DNA from: Tritrichomonas musculus
Taxonomy: Eukaryota > Parabasalia > Tritrichomonadida > Tritrichomonadidae
Length of the DNA: 64,000 bases
Direction: 5' to 3'
Assembly (NCBI GenBank): GCA_039105265.1
Contig: JAPFFF010000052.1
Coordinates: 1 to 64,000 of the forward strand
Part shown: in pieces, positions 9,392 to 18,800 of the stretch
Layout: each line of letters begins with the position of its first letter
Numbering within the stretch: the first letter of the stretch is position 1
Made by a program: the position numbers and the translations under genes
The notes under the pieces: model-generated
What the model saw: the letters and a program-made list of their open reading frames with translations, nothing else
The model's database searches: none
Told to the model about the DNA's origin: nothing

Positions 9392-10003
9392 ATGACAGAA
9401 GAACAAGCAATCGAATTTGTTACAATAAATGAGTATCAGGAATATGAAATACTAAACCAATACCCATTCACTATTAGACGAAAAGATAATAAATATGTTG
9501 TCAAAGAATGCATAAACAAAAGCGATGGTTATGTAAGTGTAAACATCAATGGAAATAAAATCAACAAACATCAAATCATAGCAAAGCAATTCTTACCTAA
9601 TCCAAATAATCTTCCTCAAGTTGATCACCTTAATAAAGATAGATCTGATTATCATTTGAGCAATCTTCGTTGGGTTTCAGTAAGAGAGAACATGAGAAAC
9701 AAGTCATCAAACAACGGTGTTTCATATGAATTTATAGACAATATACCAGACGAAGCAATTGTTATTACTCACTATGATTTGAAAAAGGAAAGAAGAGTAT
9801 TTGCTGAAAAAGAATATTATTACTATTATAATGAAGAAACTGAAGAAGATATCTTTTACCAAAGGATAACTGATGAAGTTTATAGAATTATGTATATTAA
9901 TACAGCTAAAGGAGGACGTAAATTCATTGTGACAAGAGATGTTAACCACACTAAAACAACATTCTACATCCATATTTTCAAACAACAATACGGATTAGAC
10001 TAA
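9392..10003 (+). CDS. HNH endonuclease-like protein 1 (Maverick)
   Basis: 203 residues. The N-terminal part has a NUMOD4-like stretch (YEILNQYPFTIRRKDNKYVV, then GYVSVNINGNKINKHQIIAKQF). It leads into an HNH core: HQIIAKQFLPNPNNLPQVDH, LNKDRSDYHLSNLRWVSVREN, where the DH and the N of the LSNLRW helix are the usual metal-binding positions. The C-terminal 85 residues are shared only with its paralogue at 11546-12151. It could be a free-standing homing-type nuclease. It lies in the accessory block between the capsid gene and the replication genes. Confidence 0.88.
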   Translation: MTEEQAIEFVTINEYQEYEILNQYPFTIRRKDNKYVVKECINKSDGYVSVNINGNKINKHQIIAKQFLPNPNNLPQVDHLNKDRSDYHLSNLRWVSVRENMRNKSSNNGVSYEFIDNIPDEAIVITHYDLKKERRVFAEKEYYYYYNEETEEDIFYQRITDEVYRIMYINTAKGGRKFIVTRDVNHTKTTFYIHIFKQQYGLD

Positions 10004-10016
10004 AAAAATTTTATTT

Positions 10017-10029
10017 ATATTTTTTTATT
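10017..10029 (+). promoter_or_regulatory. T7-AT box before the gene at 10040
   Basis: Exact copy of ATATTTTTTTATT, ending 10 nt before the start codon and only 13 nt after the previous stop. Confidence 0.5.
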
Positions 10030-10039
10030 TCCATACAAA

Positions 10040-10489
10040 ATGGAGCAACAATTCAAGGTATATGATTACATCAATAATGTTATTTCCCTCGCTGATAACC
10101 CAGAAGATTTTAAGGAAAGTAATTTCGCTATCCTTTGTGATCGATATCCAATTCAACTTTCAAAAAATAAATATTTAGCAAAAGTCATCTACATATCAAT
10201 TAAGGCGGACAAGAACGTATGGAGGATATATCCGGACAAGATTAAAGAATATGATATAGAACACATAGTATTAAATACTAACTCAAGAAGGAAAATTAAT
10301 TATAAAATGCAAGAGTTTTTTGTTAATGGTTCAAATAAGGAACAAAATTATGAGGAATACAGTTATTACAATTATTCAATAGAATTAGCATCCAAAAAGA
10401 CTAAAACAATGATAGAGGAATTACGTAAGAAATATGAATTAAATACACCTGAACTATTTATTGGTCTCCATCAAGAGCTAGTTCTGTAA
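10040..10489 (+). CDS. Maverick hypothetical protein (149 aa)
   Basis: A 149-residue protein of mixed alpha/beta character with no motif I recognise. It has a strand-rich centre (YLAKVIYISIKADKNVWRIY) and a helical C-terminus (KTKTMIEELRKKYELNTPEL). It lies between the first HNH gene and a small basic protein, in the accessory block. An intact frame plus the shared T7-AT box support it being a real gene. The function is unknown. Confidence 0.7.
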   Translation: MEQQFKVYDYINNVISLADNPEDFKESNFAILCDRYPIQLSKNKYLAKVIYISIKADKNVWRIYPDKIKEYDIEHIVLNTNSRRKINYKMQEFFVNGSNKEQNYEEYSYYNYSIELASKKTKTMIEELRKKYELNTPELFIGLHQELVL

Positions 10490-10528
10490 GTCGGAATCTC
10501 GACCAACCAATTTTTTTTTGAAAAAGAA

Positions 10529-10957
10529 ATGAATAAGTACAGAAAACCCAATTCTACTACAGTTGGAGCAGAAGGGACAATGTTTAATGAAGGAACTAAG
10601 ACTGAGAAGACAATAGAGTTTAATCACTTTGGCATATTTTCTAATGACAATACTTACGCAGTTACGTTTAACCCAAGAATTAATAGACCACCAACAAAGT
10701 ATATGGAAAACAAACCAGTCAAACCACCAAAGAGTAATCAACATAAAACAAAACCATTACACGAACCACCTGTTAGTATTACAGATGGAGGGTATTATTT
10801 AAAGAAAGATAAAGCACCCAAAGCTCCTATTCTTCCTCCATACTTAAAGAAACCAGAGAAATTAGGAGAAATACAAGGTAGAGCGGATGAAAGAAATAAA
10901 GGAAGGATTGAATACTTTAAACCAATTAATGTTAAGCAAGCTAATATTCATTACTGA
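10529..10957 (+). CDS. Maverick small Lys/Pro-rich protein
   Basis: 142 residues, basic and poor in regular structure, with repeated Lys-Pro pairs (RPPTKYMENKPVKPPKSNQH, LPPYLKKPEKLGE). No known motif. A T9 run lies just before the start. It looks like a disordered nucleic-acid- or protein-binding accessory factor, but nothing in the sequence proves this. Confidence 0.6.
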   Translation: MNKYRKPNSTTVGAEGTMFNEGTKTEKTIEFNHFGIFSNDNTYAVTFNPRINRPPTKYMENKPVKPPKSNQHKTKPLHEPPVSITDGGYYLKKDKAPKAPILPPYLKKPEKLGEIQGRADERNKGRIEYFKPINVKQANIHY

Positions 10958-10988
10958 TTGATTATCAACTTTTTTCATGTAGTAAATT

Positions 10989-11516
10989 ATGATTAAGAAA
11001 AGATCCTTATCACAAGGTGTGCAGGCGAACGTTTCATTAGAACCTCAAGCAGCAGCTCAGTCAACAAGCAATATAAATAATAATATTATTATAAACAAAA
11101 GGGATGATGGAAAAGAAGAAATTGTTATCACTCGTAATGTTGAATTAGAAGAGAATCAAGAAGAAGAAACAAAGGATGTTAAGTACGTGATACTTGAAAC
11201 GTATGCAAAAATCTTGTTAGACCAGGACAAAGCATTATTATCCAACTTAATATCAAAGAATTGTATAATTGTCCCTGTTACTGCCTTATCTAATATAATT
11301 AAAACAATTATTAAGGCGGAGGTGGTAGAAATAAGTCTTGATGAGGATGTAGGTTGTTGTGCAGGGAAAGCTAATCCAATACGTAAGATAGATTCCATTA
11401 AGATAGTAAATGATAATGGAGAAGTATGTACTGATTTCAAAACATACTTTAATCCTCAGTACAATGAATTAGTTAACAAATATCATCTTTGTCTGAAATA
11501 CAGTATCAACATGTAA
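10989..11516 (+). CDS. Maverick hypothetical protein (175 aa)
   Basis: 175 residues. The first 60 are low-complexity (Gln/Ala/Ser, then a run of Asn and Ile, then an acidic stretch EENQEEETKD). Residues 65-175 look folded, with alternating strands and helices (VKYVILETYAKILLDQDKAL, IIKTIIKAEVVEIS) and a Cys pair (VGCCAG). I do not recognise the family. It is followed 29 bp later by the second HNH gene. Confidence 0.65.
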   Translation: MIKKRSLSQGVQANVSLEPQAAAQSTSNINNNIIINKRDDGKEEIVITRNVELEENQEEETKDVKYVILETYAKILLDQDKALLSNLISKNCIIVPVTALSNIIKTIIKAEVVEISLDEDVGCCAGKANPIRKIDSIKIVNDNGEVCTDFKTYFNPQYNELVNKYHLCLKYSINM

Positions 11517-11523
11517 AAATATG

Positions 11524-11534
11524 ATATTTTTTTA
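11524..11534 (+). promoter_or_regulatory. T7-A box before the second HNH gene
   Basis: ATATTTTTTTA lies 11 nt upstream of the start codon at 11546, with exactly seven T as in the other copies. Confidence 0.45.
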
Positions 11535-11545
11535 CCTCTACTGAA

Positions 11546-12151
11546 ATGACAACTGATCAGGTTATTGATTTTGTTCCACTTCTCGGTTTCGAAGATAAGT
11601 ATGAAATATTAAACCAATACCCTTATACTGTTAGGCGGAAAGACAATAAATATATTGTTAAAGAAAGTGTATATAACAAAGGGTATGTTTTATTAAAGTT
11701 GAATTCAAAAACATTTATTAAACATAGAATTATAGCCAAGCAGTTTCTCCCTAACCCTGACAATCTAGCTTGTGTTGATCATATCAATCATGACAGAGCT
11801 GATAATAGACTAGAAAACTTACGATGGACATCTCATATAGAAAATAATACAAACAGATCAATCTCAACAAAGAATTCAAATATAATATACAAGTTTGTTG
11901 ATAAATTACCAAGTACATCAACCGTAATAAATAAATATAATAAGCATCAATTAAGACCTAATCATTATTATTATTATCATAATGAAGAAACTAATGAAGA
12001 TGAATTTTATTTAAAAATAACTGACGAGTCATACAAACGACTTTACATCAATGAAATGGAATGCGGAACTAAATACGTATTAATGTATGATACTAATAAC
12101 AAAAGAGTTAATGTTTGTATAACAAAATTTAAATTATTATATGATCTGTAA
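11546..12151 (+). CDS. HNH endonuclease-like protein 2 (Maverick)
   Basis: 201 residues, clearly a paralogue of the protein at 9392-10003. It shares YEILNQYP.TVRRKDNKY, the HNH core (IIAKQFLPNPDNLACVDH, INHDRADNRLENLRWTSHIE) and the otherwise unique C-terminal domain with HYYYYHNEETNEDEFY. The divergence suggests an old duplication within the element lineage rather than a recent copy. A role in homing or in processing of competing DNA is possible. Confidence 0.88.
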   Translation: MTTDQVIDFVPLLGFEDKYEILNQYPYTVRRKDNKYIVKESVYNKGYVLLKLNSKTFIKHRIIAKQFLPNPDNLACVDHINHDRADNRLENLRWTSHIENNTNRSISTKNSNIIYKFVDKLPSTSTVINKYNKHQLRPNHYYYYHNEETNEDEFYLKITDESYKRLYINEMECGTKYVLMYDTNNKRVNVCITKFKLLYDL

Positions 12152-12180
12152 TTATTATTTGTTTTTTTATTTTTATCAAA

Positions 12181-12462
12181 ATGACGAGTAAAATAGATCT
12201 AAACCAATTCAAGAAAACAGAAGTAATAAAGAAATTGTCCAAATCGAAGTCAAGTGAGAATCTGACGTCAATGGATACTCCGAAAAGAGGCAGGAAGAGT
12301 AAATATAATACCCCTGAAGAAAGACTTGAAGCCAGACGACAACAACAAAAAGAATATAGACAAAGAAAGAAGCAAGAGTTAGAGGAATTGAAGAAAATTG
12401 CTCAATTCGCTGCGAGCACTCGCGAAGCTCAAATGGTTACTGCTGAGAAGAAAGAAGCATGA
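12181..12462 (+). CDS. Small bZIP-like/AT-hook-like basic protein (Maverick)
   Basis: 93 residues. KRGRKSKYNTPEE resembles an AT-hook plus linker. It is followed by a strongly basic helix (RLEARRQQQKEYRQRKKQEL) that passes into a short Leu/Ile-bearing helix (EELKKIAQFAA), the pattern of a bZIP basic region with only a stub of zipper. It would bind DNA; the ACGTCA repeats at 2610-2675 are an attractive but untested target. A seven-T box (TTTTTTTAT, 12162-12170) precedes the start. The stop is 4 bp from the left arm of the inverted repeat around the primase gene. Confidence 0.65.
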   Translation: MTSKIDLNQFKKTEVIKKLSKSKSSENLTSMDTPKRGRKSKYNTPEERLEARRQQQKEYRQRKKQELEELKKIAQFAASTREAQMVTAEKKEA

Positions 12463-12466
12463 AAAC

Positions 12467-12571
12467 AAAAAATCTTCATCTTATTTTTGGTTTCGCTAAT
12501 GTTCTTTGTTCCTAGATGTTCCCGGATAATTCAGTTCGTGAAAAATGAGGTGGACAGATGACAGATGACAG
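12467..12571 (+). repeat. 105-bp inverted repeat, left arm, flanking the primase-helicase gene
   Basis: It matches the reverse complement of 14888-14992 over exactly 105 bp, with about a dozen mismatches and no indels by my count. The outer end starts AAAAAATCTTCATC just after the stop of the basic-protein gene. The inner end is a short direct repeat, GACAGATGACAGATGACAG. The strongly conserved middle is CCTAGATGTTCCCGGATAA. Confidence 0.9.
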
Positions 12572-12601
12572 AACGAGAGGCAAAAATATAACAAATCTTT
12601 T

Positions 12602-14833
12602 TTATAACATTTCCTCAAACTCTACTATACTTTCATCCGGTGTTTGATGATAAATGTCTTTACATTCTTGCTTTAACGTGTAATACCAAGTAAGATTACC
12701 ATTTATTCTCTTTCTTTTACGTTCACACTTATCTTTCAACTGTAACTGAAATGTCCTTTTCTTCATCTCGGCTGGTTTGCACATTAATGCTTCATCACAA
12801 TTCATTCCATCTACAAGAGCATTATAATATTCACATATCCATATATCGAGAGGAGATTTACTTGCGTCAATTAAATCTTGTTTTGCATCAGTCATAGGTA
12901 TTTCTCTTACCTGAAAATTAGATAAATCTCTTTCCATGAAGAATGTAAGAAGAGTGTTATAAAAGTCTTCATCAAAGGATGAACATAATTGTTGAAAATA
13001 TTTGTAATCTCCTTTATGCTTACCATTACAAGCGAGAACAACATACCTTCTATCACCGTTTTCTATCTTTACTGGAAAGCTGTTATTGCTGACAAAGATG
13101 AAATTGGATACGTTTTCTGCATCACGTCTTGGTACTAACTTCTCGTTTATACGTATGCTGTTATCAGAGATAATAGACTTAAGGGCATTGAAGTTTGCTA
13201 ATCTGTCTTCTCCACAATTCTTTAGTTCATTCAACACAATAAGTATTTTGCCTTCTACAATACTGTTGAACTGTCCGGTAAGTTCACTTATATCTGTTAT
13301 ATTTTTAGCTGAATATCCACTCAACATCTCACTTAAAACATCTGTAAATCGATTCTTACCGATTCCTTGTAAGCCTTTTAGTACAAGAGCCACTTCTGTT
13401 TTAACTCCTGGATTTTGTACGATGAATGCTATCCAGTTTAAAATATAGTCATAGATATGTTTCTCATGGTCGCATATCACTTCAAGGATTAAATCAAGAA
13501 ACATCTTAATCTTGTTTATATCTACCTTTTCTTGCACCTTATACTTGTAACCATGGAAGAGTGATAGTGTATTCTTGTCTTTGCTGTTAAATTTTACACC
13601 AAGTCTTGTGAATTTAGAAAGATTATTCATCAACAATGTATGAGCATTTACTTTCTCGTCTATCGCTATTCTCTTTAACGTCTTTACAATGTAAGCATCA
13701 GTTACAAACTTCAAATAGAACGTTTCACTGATTGAGTTATAGGTCTTAAGAACATAAGTATCATTACCATCATCTATAAACCTTAATACTCTTGATAAGT
13801 CTTCTACTAGATCTTTGTTTGTGGTATATCTATGTTGTTCTGCCTTCTGTCTAATATCATTTATAGTAAACGAGTTGTTTAAGTCTATATCTTTTATGAT
13901 AATCTCGTTTTGACTAACCACAGGAGATATAACTTTTATGTAATATTCATTATTCCAGCAACGAAGAATCTTTTCTAACACATGTGCTGAAGTACAAGAC
14001 CTGGCATATCTTCTTCTAGCTCTGTCGAAATTGCTAGCTGCAGCATCAGTAAGTTTACAGTAATTTTGAACATGAGAGTAAGCTTCATCTATTAGATTTG
14101 TTGGAAGTGCATTTAGCGCTTGAAATAAAGTAAATAAAGTAACCTCATCCTCTATTCTTCTTCCACCAGCATCATTATGTACTTCTATTCCTGTAAGTCC
14201 TTCAATTAAATTTAATGCGTATTGCTCTGATATTGTTTCTCCATCATGATCAAACATTATCTTTTCTATCTCTGGGCTCTGTTTAATCTTTATACTGATG
14301 TCTAGGTCATGTAAGATATCTGAAAGTGACCTTCTTATTTTTGAATCTAATGAACCTTGTAAAAACTTATACGTTGTAATAGGCGTTTTAGCGTTCTTTC
14401 TGACTTTACTTCCTGGCAATACTACAAGTGATCTGCTGTTAACATCTACCGAGGAAAATATATCTACATCATACTCAGGACTAGTATAACATTTTACCAT
14501 TCGGTTCGATTCAACATAATACTCTTCTGTATTACAATAAATATGCAATCCACCACTTGCTGTCTGTACAACTATATCTTCGTCACTTAATTTACTCATC
14601 AATGTCTTACGTATTACTTCTTTCTCTTCTTGTTTTAGCTCTTTGTTGATATCTAAGTCTACTATGGAGAGATTCAAACACTTATTATTAAGAAGAGCTT
14701 TACCTGTGACTGCTGTACCACTTCCTCCATCATGCTTTAGATAATTGTAGAGATTTACTGTGTTGTTCTCTATCCTTTGTCTTAACATAAGTTCATTTAA
14801 TTCCCAAGAGACTGTCAAGTTTGTTTCTGTCAT
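12602..14833 (-). CDS. Primase (AEP)-SF3 helicase (Maverick)
   Basis: 743 residues. The N-terminal 180 residues carry an archaeo-eukaryotic primase-polymerase pattern: LSIVDLDIN (paired acids), TASGGLHIY (the sxH motif) and YDVDIFSSVD. The C-terminal half is a superfamily 3 helicase: Walker A LKGLQGIGKNRFTD near residue 485, Walker B GKILIVLNELKN, then motif C-like FIFVSNNSFPV and the arginine region ENGDRRYVV. It would prime and unwind DNA for element replication. It is enclosed by two 105-bp inverted repeats and faces left, like the polymerase gene. Having this in addition to a protein-primed polymerase is unusual for a Polinton. Confidence 0.9.
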   Translation of the reverse strand: MTETNLTVSWELNELMLRQRIENNTVNLYNYLKHDGGSGTAVTGKALLNNKCLNLSIVDLDINKELKQEEKEVIRKTLMSKLSDEDIVVQTASGGLHIYCNTEEYYVESNRMVKCYTSPEYDVDIFSSVDVNSRSLVVLPGSKVRKNAKTPITTYKFLQGSLDSKIRRSLSDILHDLDISIKIKQSPEIEKIMFDHDGETISEQYALNLIEGLTGIEVHNDAGGRRIEDEVTLFTLFQALNALPTNLIDEAYSHVQNYCKLTDAAASNFDRARRRYARSCTSAHVLEKILRCWNNEYYIKVISPVVSQNEIIIKDIDLNNSFTINDIRQKAEQHRYTTNKDLVEDLSRVLRFIDDGNDTYVLKTYNSISETFYLKFVTDAYIVKTLKRIAIDEKVNAHTLLMNNLSKFTRLGVKFNSKDKNTLSLFHGYKYKVQEKVDINKIKMFLDLILEVICDHEKHIYDYILNWIAFIVQNPGVKTEVALVLKGLQGIGKNRFTDVLSEMLSGYSAKNITDISELTGQFNSIVEGKILIVLNELKNCGEDRLANFNALKSIISDNSIRINEKLVPRRDAENVSNFIFVSNNSFPVKIENGDRRYVVLACNGKHKGDYKYFQQLCSSFDEDFYNTLLTFFMERDLSNFQVREIPMTDAKQDLIDASKSPLDIWICEYYNALVDGMNCDEALMCKPAEMKKRTFQLQLKDKCERKRKRINGNLTWYYTLKQECKDIYHQTPDESIVEFEEML

Positions 14834-14887
14834 ATTTGTTTATGTGTATTAATGAAAAAAAATTAATAAAAAAAAATAAAATGAAAT

Positions 14888-14992
14888 CTGTCATCTGTCA
14901 TCTGTCCGCTCCATTTTTTAGGAAACGATTTATCCGGGAACATCTAGGAACAAGGAACAATAGTCAAACCAAAAATAAGATGAAGATTTTTT
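14888..14992 (-). repeat. 105-bp inverted repeat, right arm, flanking the primase-helicase gene
   Basis: Right arm of the pair with 12467-12571. Its inner end, with tandem CTGTCAT copies, lies about 55 bp upstream of the primase-helicase start. Its outer end (GATTTTTT) overlaps the stop codon of the leftward nuclease gene. No target duplication is evident outside the arms. Confidence 0.9.
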
Positions 14993-15761
14993 ATTCATTG
15001 TTGATACTAGTTATTGTTTCTCTGTACATTCCGTTGTAATTCTTATAAAGTCTGCCATATCTTAGTACATATAAATCTGATTCCTTCATTTCTGTTAAAG
15101 CGTTTTCATATTCATTAATTGGAGTCGTTTCATCTATTCTTAATAGTTTTAACTTATGCTTGATACAATACAAATCTTTTATCTTACCATTATCTACTTG
15201 TTCATCATCACTTGTATGACTTCTGTCATCAATCTCTACTAACAAATTCAATTGTGGTAGATAAAAGTCAAATCTTAGTCTATAATTCTTTTCAGATTTA
15301 AGGTCTTCAAATGATTTTTGGGTTATGAATTCTATATTTTTCTCTTCCAAATATTCTCTAAATCGTTGTTCTAGCTCATTTACAAATAAATGTGGTCGTG
15401 AATGATGATGAATCCAATCGTCAATTGTTGTCCAATAATATGAATTTTGATATTTATACCTGATCCTTTGTTTTGTACTTTTATATTCATCTGCTAACTC
15501 ACAACCATCTTGTTTTAATAGTTCGTTTACTGTTTCATTGGTCCATTTCTTATGAGGTTTTGTTTTTCTGTTACCACCTGTTAAATGAGGTCTTGAAGGT
15601 TTGGTTTTATTCGTCCAATCACTCCATCTAACAGAATACTCATTTTCTTCAAACATGTATTTGATTCTAATATCACCTCTTTTGTATTCACTTATTAATA
15701 TACAGTTTTCTTTTAGCATTTCATCAGCAACTAATTTTGTGTTCCACCTAATCCTGCTCAT
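14991..15761 (-). CDS. PD-(D/E)XK-like endonuclease with N-terminal repeats (Maverick)
   Basis: 256 residues. Two related N-terminal units of about 65 residues (ISEYKRGDIRIKYMF...WSDW and ADEYKSTKQRIRYKY...IDDW) resemble the small DNA-reading repeats on nucleases of giant viruses. The C-terminal domain has a restriction-fold pattern: EQRFREYLEEKNIEFITQKS, RLRFDFYLPQLNLLVEIDDR (the D...E-x-D core) and IKDLYCIKHKLKLLRI. It faces left between the primase-helicase and the polymerase. A role in recombination or in cutting competing DNA is likely but unproven. Confidence 0.82.
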   Translation of the reverse strand: MSRIRWNTKLVADEMLKENCILISEYKRGDIRIKYMFEENEYSVRWSDWTNKTKPSRPHLTGGNRKTKPHKKWTNETVNELLKQDGCELADEYKSTKQRIRYKYQNSYYWTTIDDWIHHHSRPHLFVNELEQRFREYLEEKNIEFITQKSFEDLKSEKNYRLRFDFYLPQLNLLVEIDDRSHTSDDEQVDNGKIKDLYCIKHKLKLLRIDETTPINEYENALTEMKESDLYVLRYGRLYKNYNGMYRETITSINNE

Positions 15762-15802
15762 ATCTTGTTATGTGAGTAACGATAAAAAAATTAGAAAAGT
15801 TT

Positions 15803-18800
15803 TTAGAATTTGATCTTTCTTGTGAAAACCGGAATATTAATTTGTTGGTAAGAAGATGATTTCCTAAAACAGTTAGCACCATCTAATAAATTAAATGTTA
15901 TTTCCTCCCCGTGATACATCCTTTCATATAACTCCTCTACTGCAATATTCATTCGTTTACACTTGTTTAATATACATTGCTTAGGAATTCCTTTCATTCT
16001 TATATGATAGCCTTCATTACCTTTTTCATCAACGAGGATATCAAGATAAGATTTCTTTCCTAATGCTATTAATTTTCTAGAATAAACTGACCCAATAGCA
16101 CCTTCAAATGAATCGAAATCACAGTGGAATTGTGTCATTTTCTTACCTATTAATTCTTTATGGTATTTGTTTTTAAAGATTTGTGCAATTCTCGGTACAT
16201 CAATTTCTTTTAAATGAAGACTGTCACAGTCAGTATAGTAGATGTCTATTCCATTTTGCTCAGCTGTACTCATTACCCTATTCATTAAATGTTTGCTCCA
16301 TGACAAGACACTAGCACCAAAATGAGGTAAATTAAAATGACTGTTTATTGGTTTAACCTTCTTAACATATACATTATCAATTGACTTGTTCTCTATCACC
16401 TCTGTTATGTAATTATAGTTCTTCCATATATATTTAATGGCTTTATCTTTTGGTATACATTTAGTTTCAGTTGTTGTTGCCTTTAGGATAGATTTTCCGT
16501 AAATGGAATTAAGAAGTAGTTTGATGGTTTGTTGCAATGGATTGTTAGCATCTTGGTATCTCCTTCTTAGATTGAACAATTTCTCTATAAATACATTAAT
16601 CTTGTTGTTGAATCCTTTGTCAAAGTAATATCCTCTAATAAACTCATAATCGAAATCATAAAACTCCATCAAGTCCATAAAAGCTCTCTTGTCTATGTAA
16701 TAATTGTTGATAGGATTGTTGTTAAATATTTTTGACCCTTGATCATTCCTACTAAATATTTGACCAAATTTATATGGTTTGTCAGCTTTGCACTTGATCT
16801 TCTTGATATTGATTTCAATGAAGAACTGATCAAAATCTAATAATTCTTTCGTAAACATATCCGATGGGCCCGCACGATTAGTACCTGAGGCCTCCAGGCG
16901 AATTACTTCTGGCACTCCTTTAGGTACACCAGACATAATACTCATTGCACTAGGATATAAACTGACTGCATCAAAATCTTGTATCCTTTCCTCTATATAT
17001 TGCTTTTCATTATTAGCTGTCATTGTTCTACCTCCACTAACGCATCTCTGAATGAAGTTTTGTGGTTTACCACTAAGTTGATAACACCCATCAAAGCAAC
17101 CAAATTTATATGCATAATAGTAGCCAATAGAGCTAATGGATATAAAGTTATGGACATCAAGCATCTTTGTCTTCGTCTGCTTAAATACTTCTACCAGATC
17201 TCTATTAAATTTCTCTACTCCCTTCATCAATACTATGCAATCCAGTTTGCAATAATAGATAGCATACTTCATAATATCAATAGCTCCTCCAACATATGCA
17301 CCACAAGCTTTTGCATTATCTATTAATTGCTTCCAGTCTTGTTTTATCTGTGTCAATGGTTTCTTGTCTTGGTTCTCTAAGTAATACTGTAGTTGAAATT
17401 CAAGCGCAGAGACAGTTTTCCTATTTATGTTCCTTTCAGTATATATTTTATATGCCATTACCTCTTTATGAACTGGTAACTGAAACATCTTACCAAATGA
17501 AGCTAATGCAGCAGGGATGATAGAGTAGCTATTGCGGAAAGTTAATCTCTTGTTAGGTTTATACTTTGTCATGACTATTTGCAGAATCGTTCCACTTCTC
17601 TCTGTTATTTGTACATCCCATCCAGGAGTATTTATAAAGAAACAAGCATCATATTTAAGGTTATGGAAGTAAATGAGAGAATTGTTCTCCAATGACTTTA
17701 GTAATCTGTCAGCGATATTGGTTCCATCAAATATCATTTTATGAATTAACTCTTTGGTCCTGTATACAGTAATATTTAGATAAGGCATATGGGGTGATAC
17801 AGTGGTATTAGTTTCAAAATCAGAATAATAAATCCTACTCCACTCTCTCTCCTTTTTCGTCTCTGATGAATCTATTAGTTTACAGCACAATTCAGGATCA
17901 TATTCAAGGTCTGTATAATCCGCTAAGTGAGAGTTGTATTCATTCGTTGCTAAGATATTCATTTCACAGTTCTTTATCTCCCTGAACTTTCCTTCTTTAA
18001 ATAGCTTGCGAAATATTGCCATAGGTTTAACACCATTTAGGGGTTTATATATCATGTAATGGTTCTTGTACAGTAATAAGTCAACAATTCGGTCAAACTC
18101 TTTGGCCCATGGTCTCTTTCTTGTATCTATTTTTATTTCTTGTTGGTTTACTACATCTTTTCCCTCATTAATCCTTCTTACAACAAAATGGCATTTAAAC
18201 TGCTTGGCTATATCGTATATCAAGTTATTAGGGATTAACCTAGTCTTGACCATAAAGCGTAAATAATTAATTTCCTCATCAGTGAATACTCCAGACTGAA
18301 TGCAAGCATATACCAAACAATTGTCTTTATAGTTCTTCTTATCAACTGTCTTGAATATTTGGTACTGTGATAAGTCTAAATCAGAGAGATTAATATAAGG
18401 GAAGAATCCACCTTCTGGATTATCGCGATAATCTTCGTCGACTTCAACTTCTTCTTCATACAACTTACCTTTATTATCTTCTTTATTAATAGTGAATGAT
18501 GTTTGCTTGCCTCTCTTTCTATTTTTAATGAAGAGCAACTGGTATTTTGCAGGGATGAATACATTGCCAACCCAAGGATTATTGTCTGAACAGTCATCAT
18601 TCAAGTCTATTGTCCCTGATATATGTCCTATTGTTGAATCTAATCTTCGTGCCTTGGAAAGTGTAAACCATTTGTATTCCTCACCACCTAATGATTCGCT
18701 TTTTACTACTATATTCTTCTTATTCTCTTTGTGTAATTGTCTTAATGTTTCAGTGAAAGCAAGTCTCTTATCTTCATCATCACCTATATCTATGTCAAAT

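Noticed and set aside
12467-14992. The 105-bp inverted repeats as ends of a second Polinton nested in the first
   Set aside because: The enclosed segment holds only the primase-helicase gene and shows no flanking target duplication.
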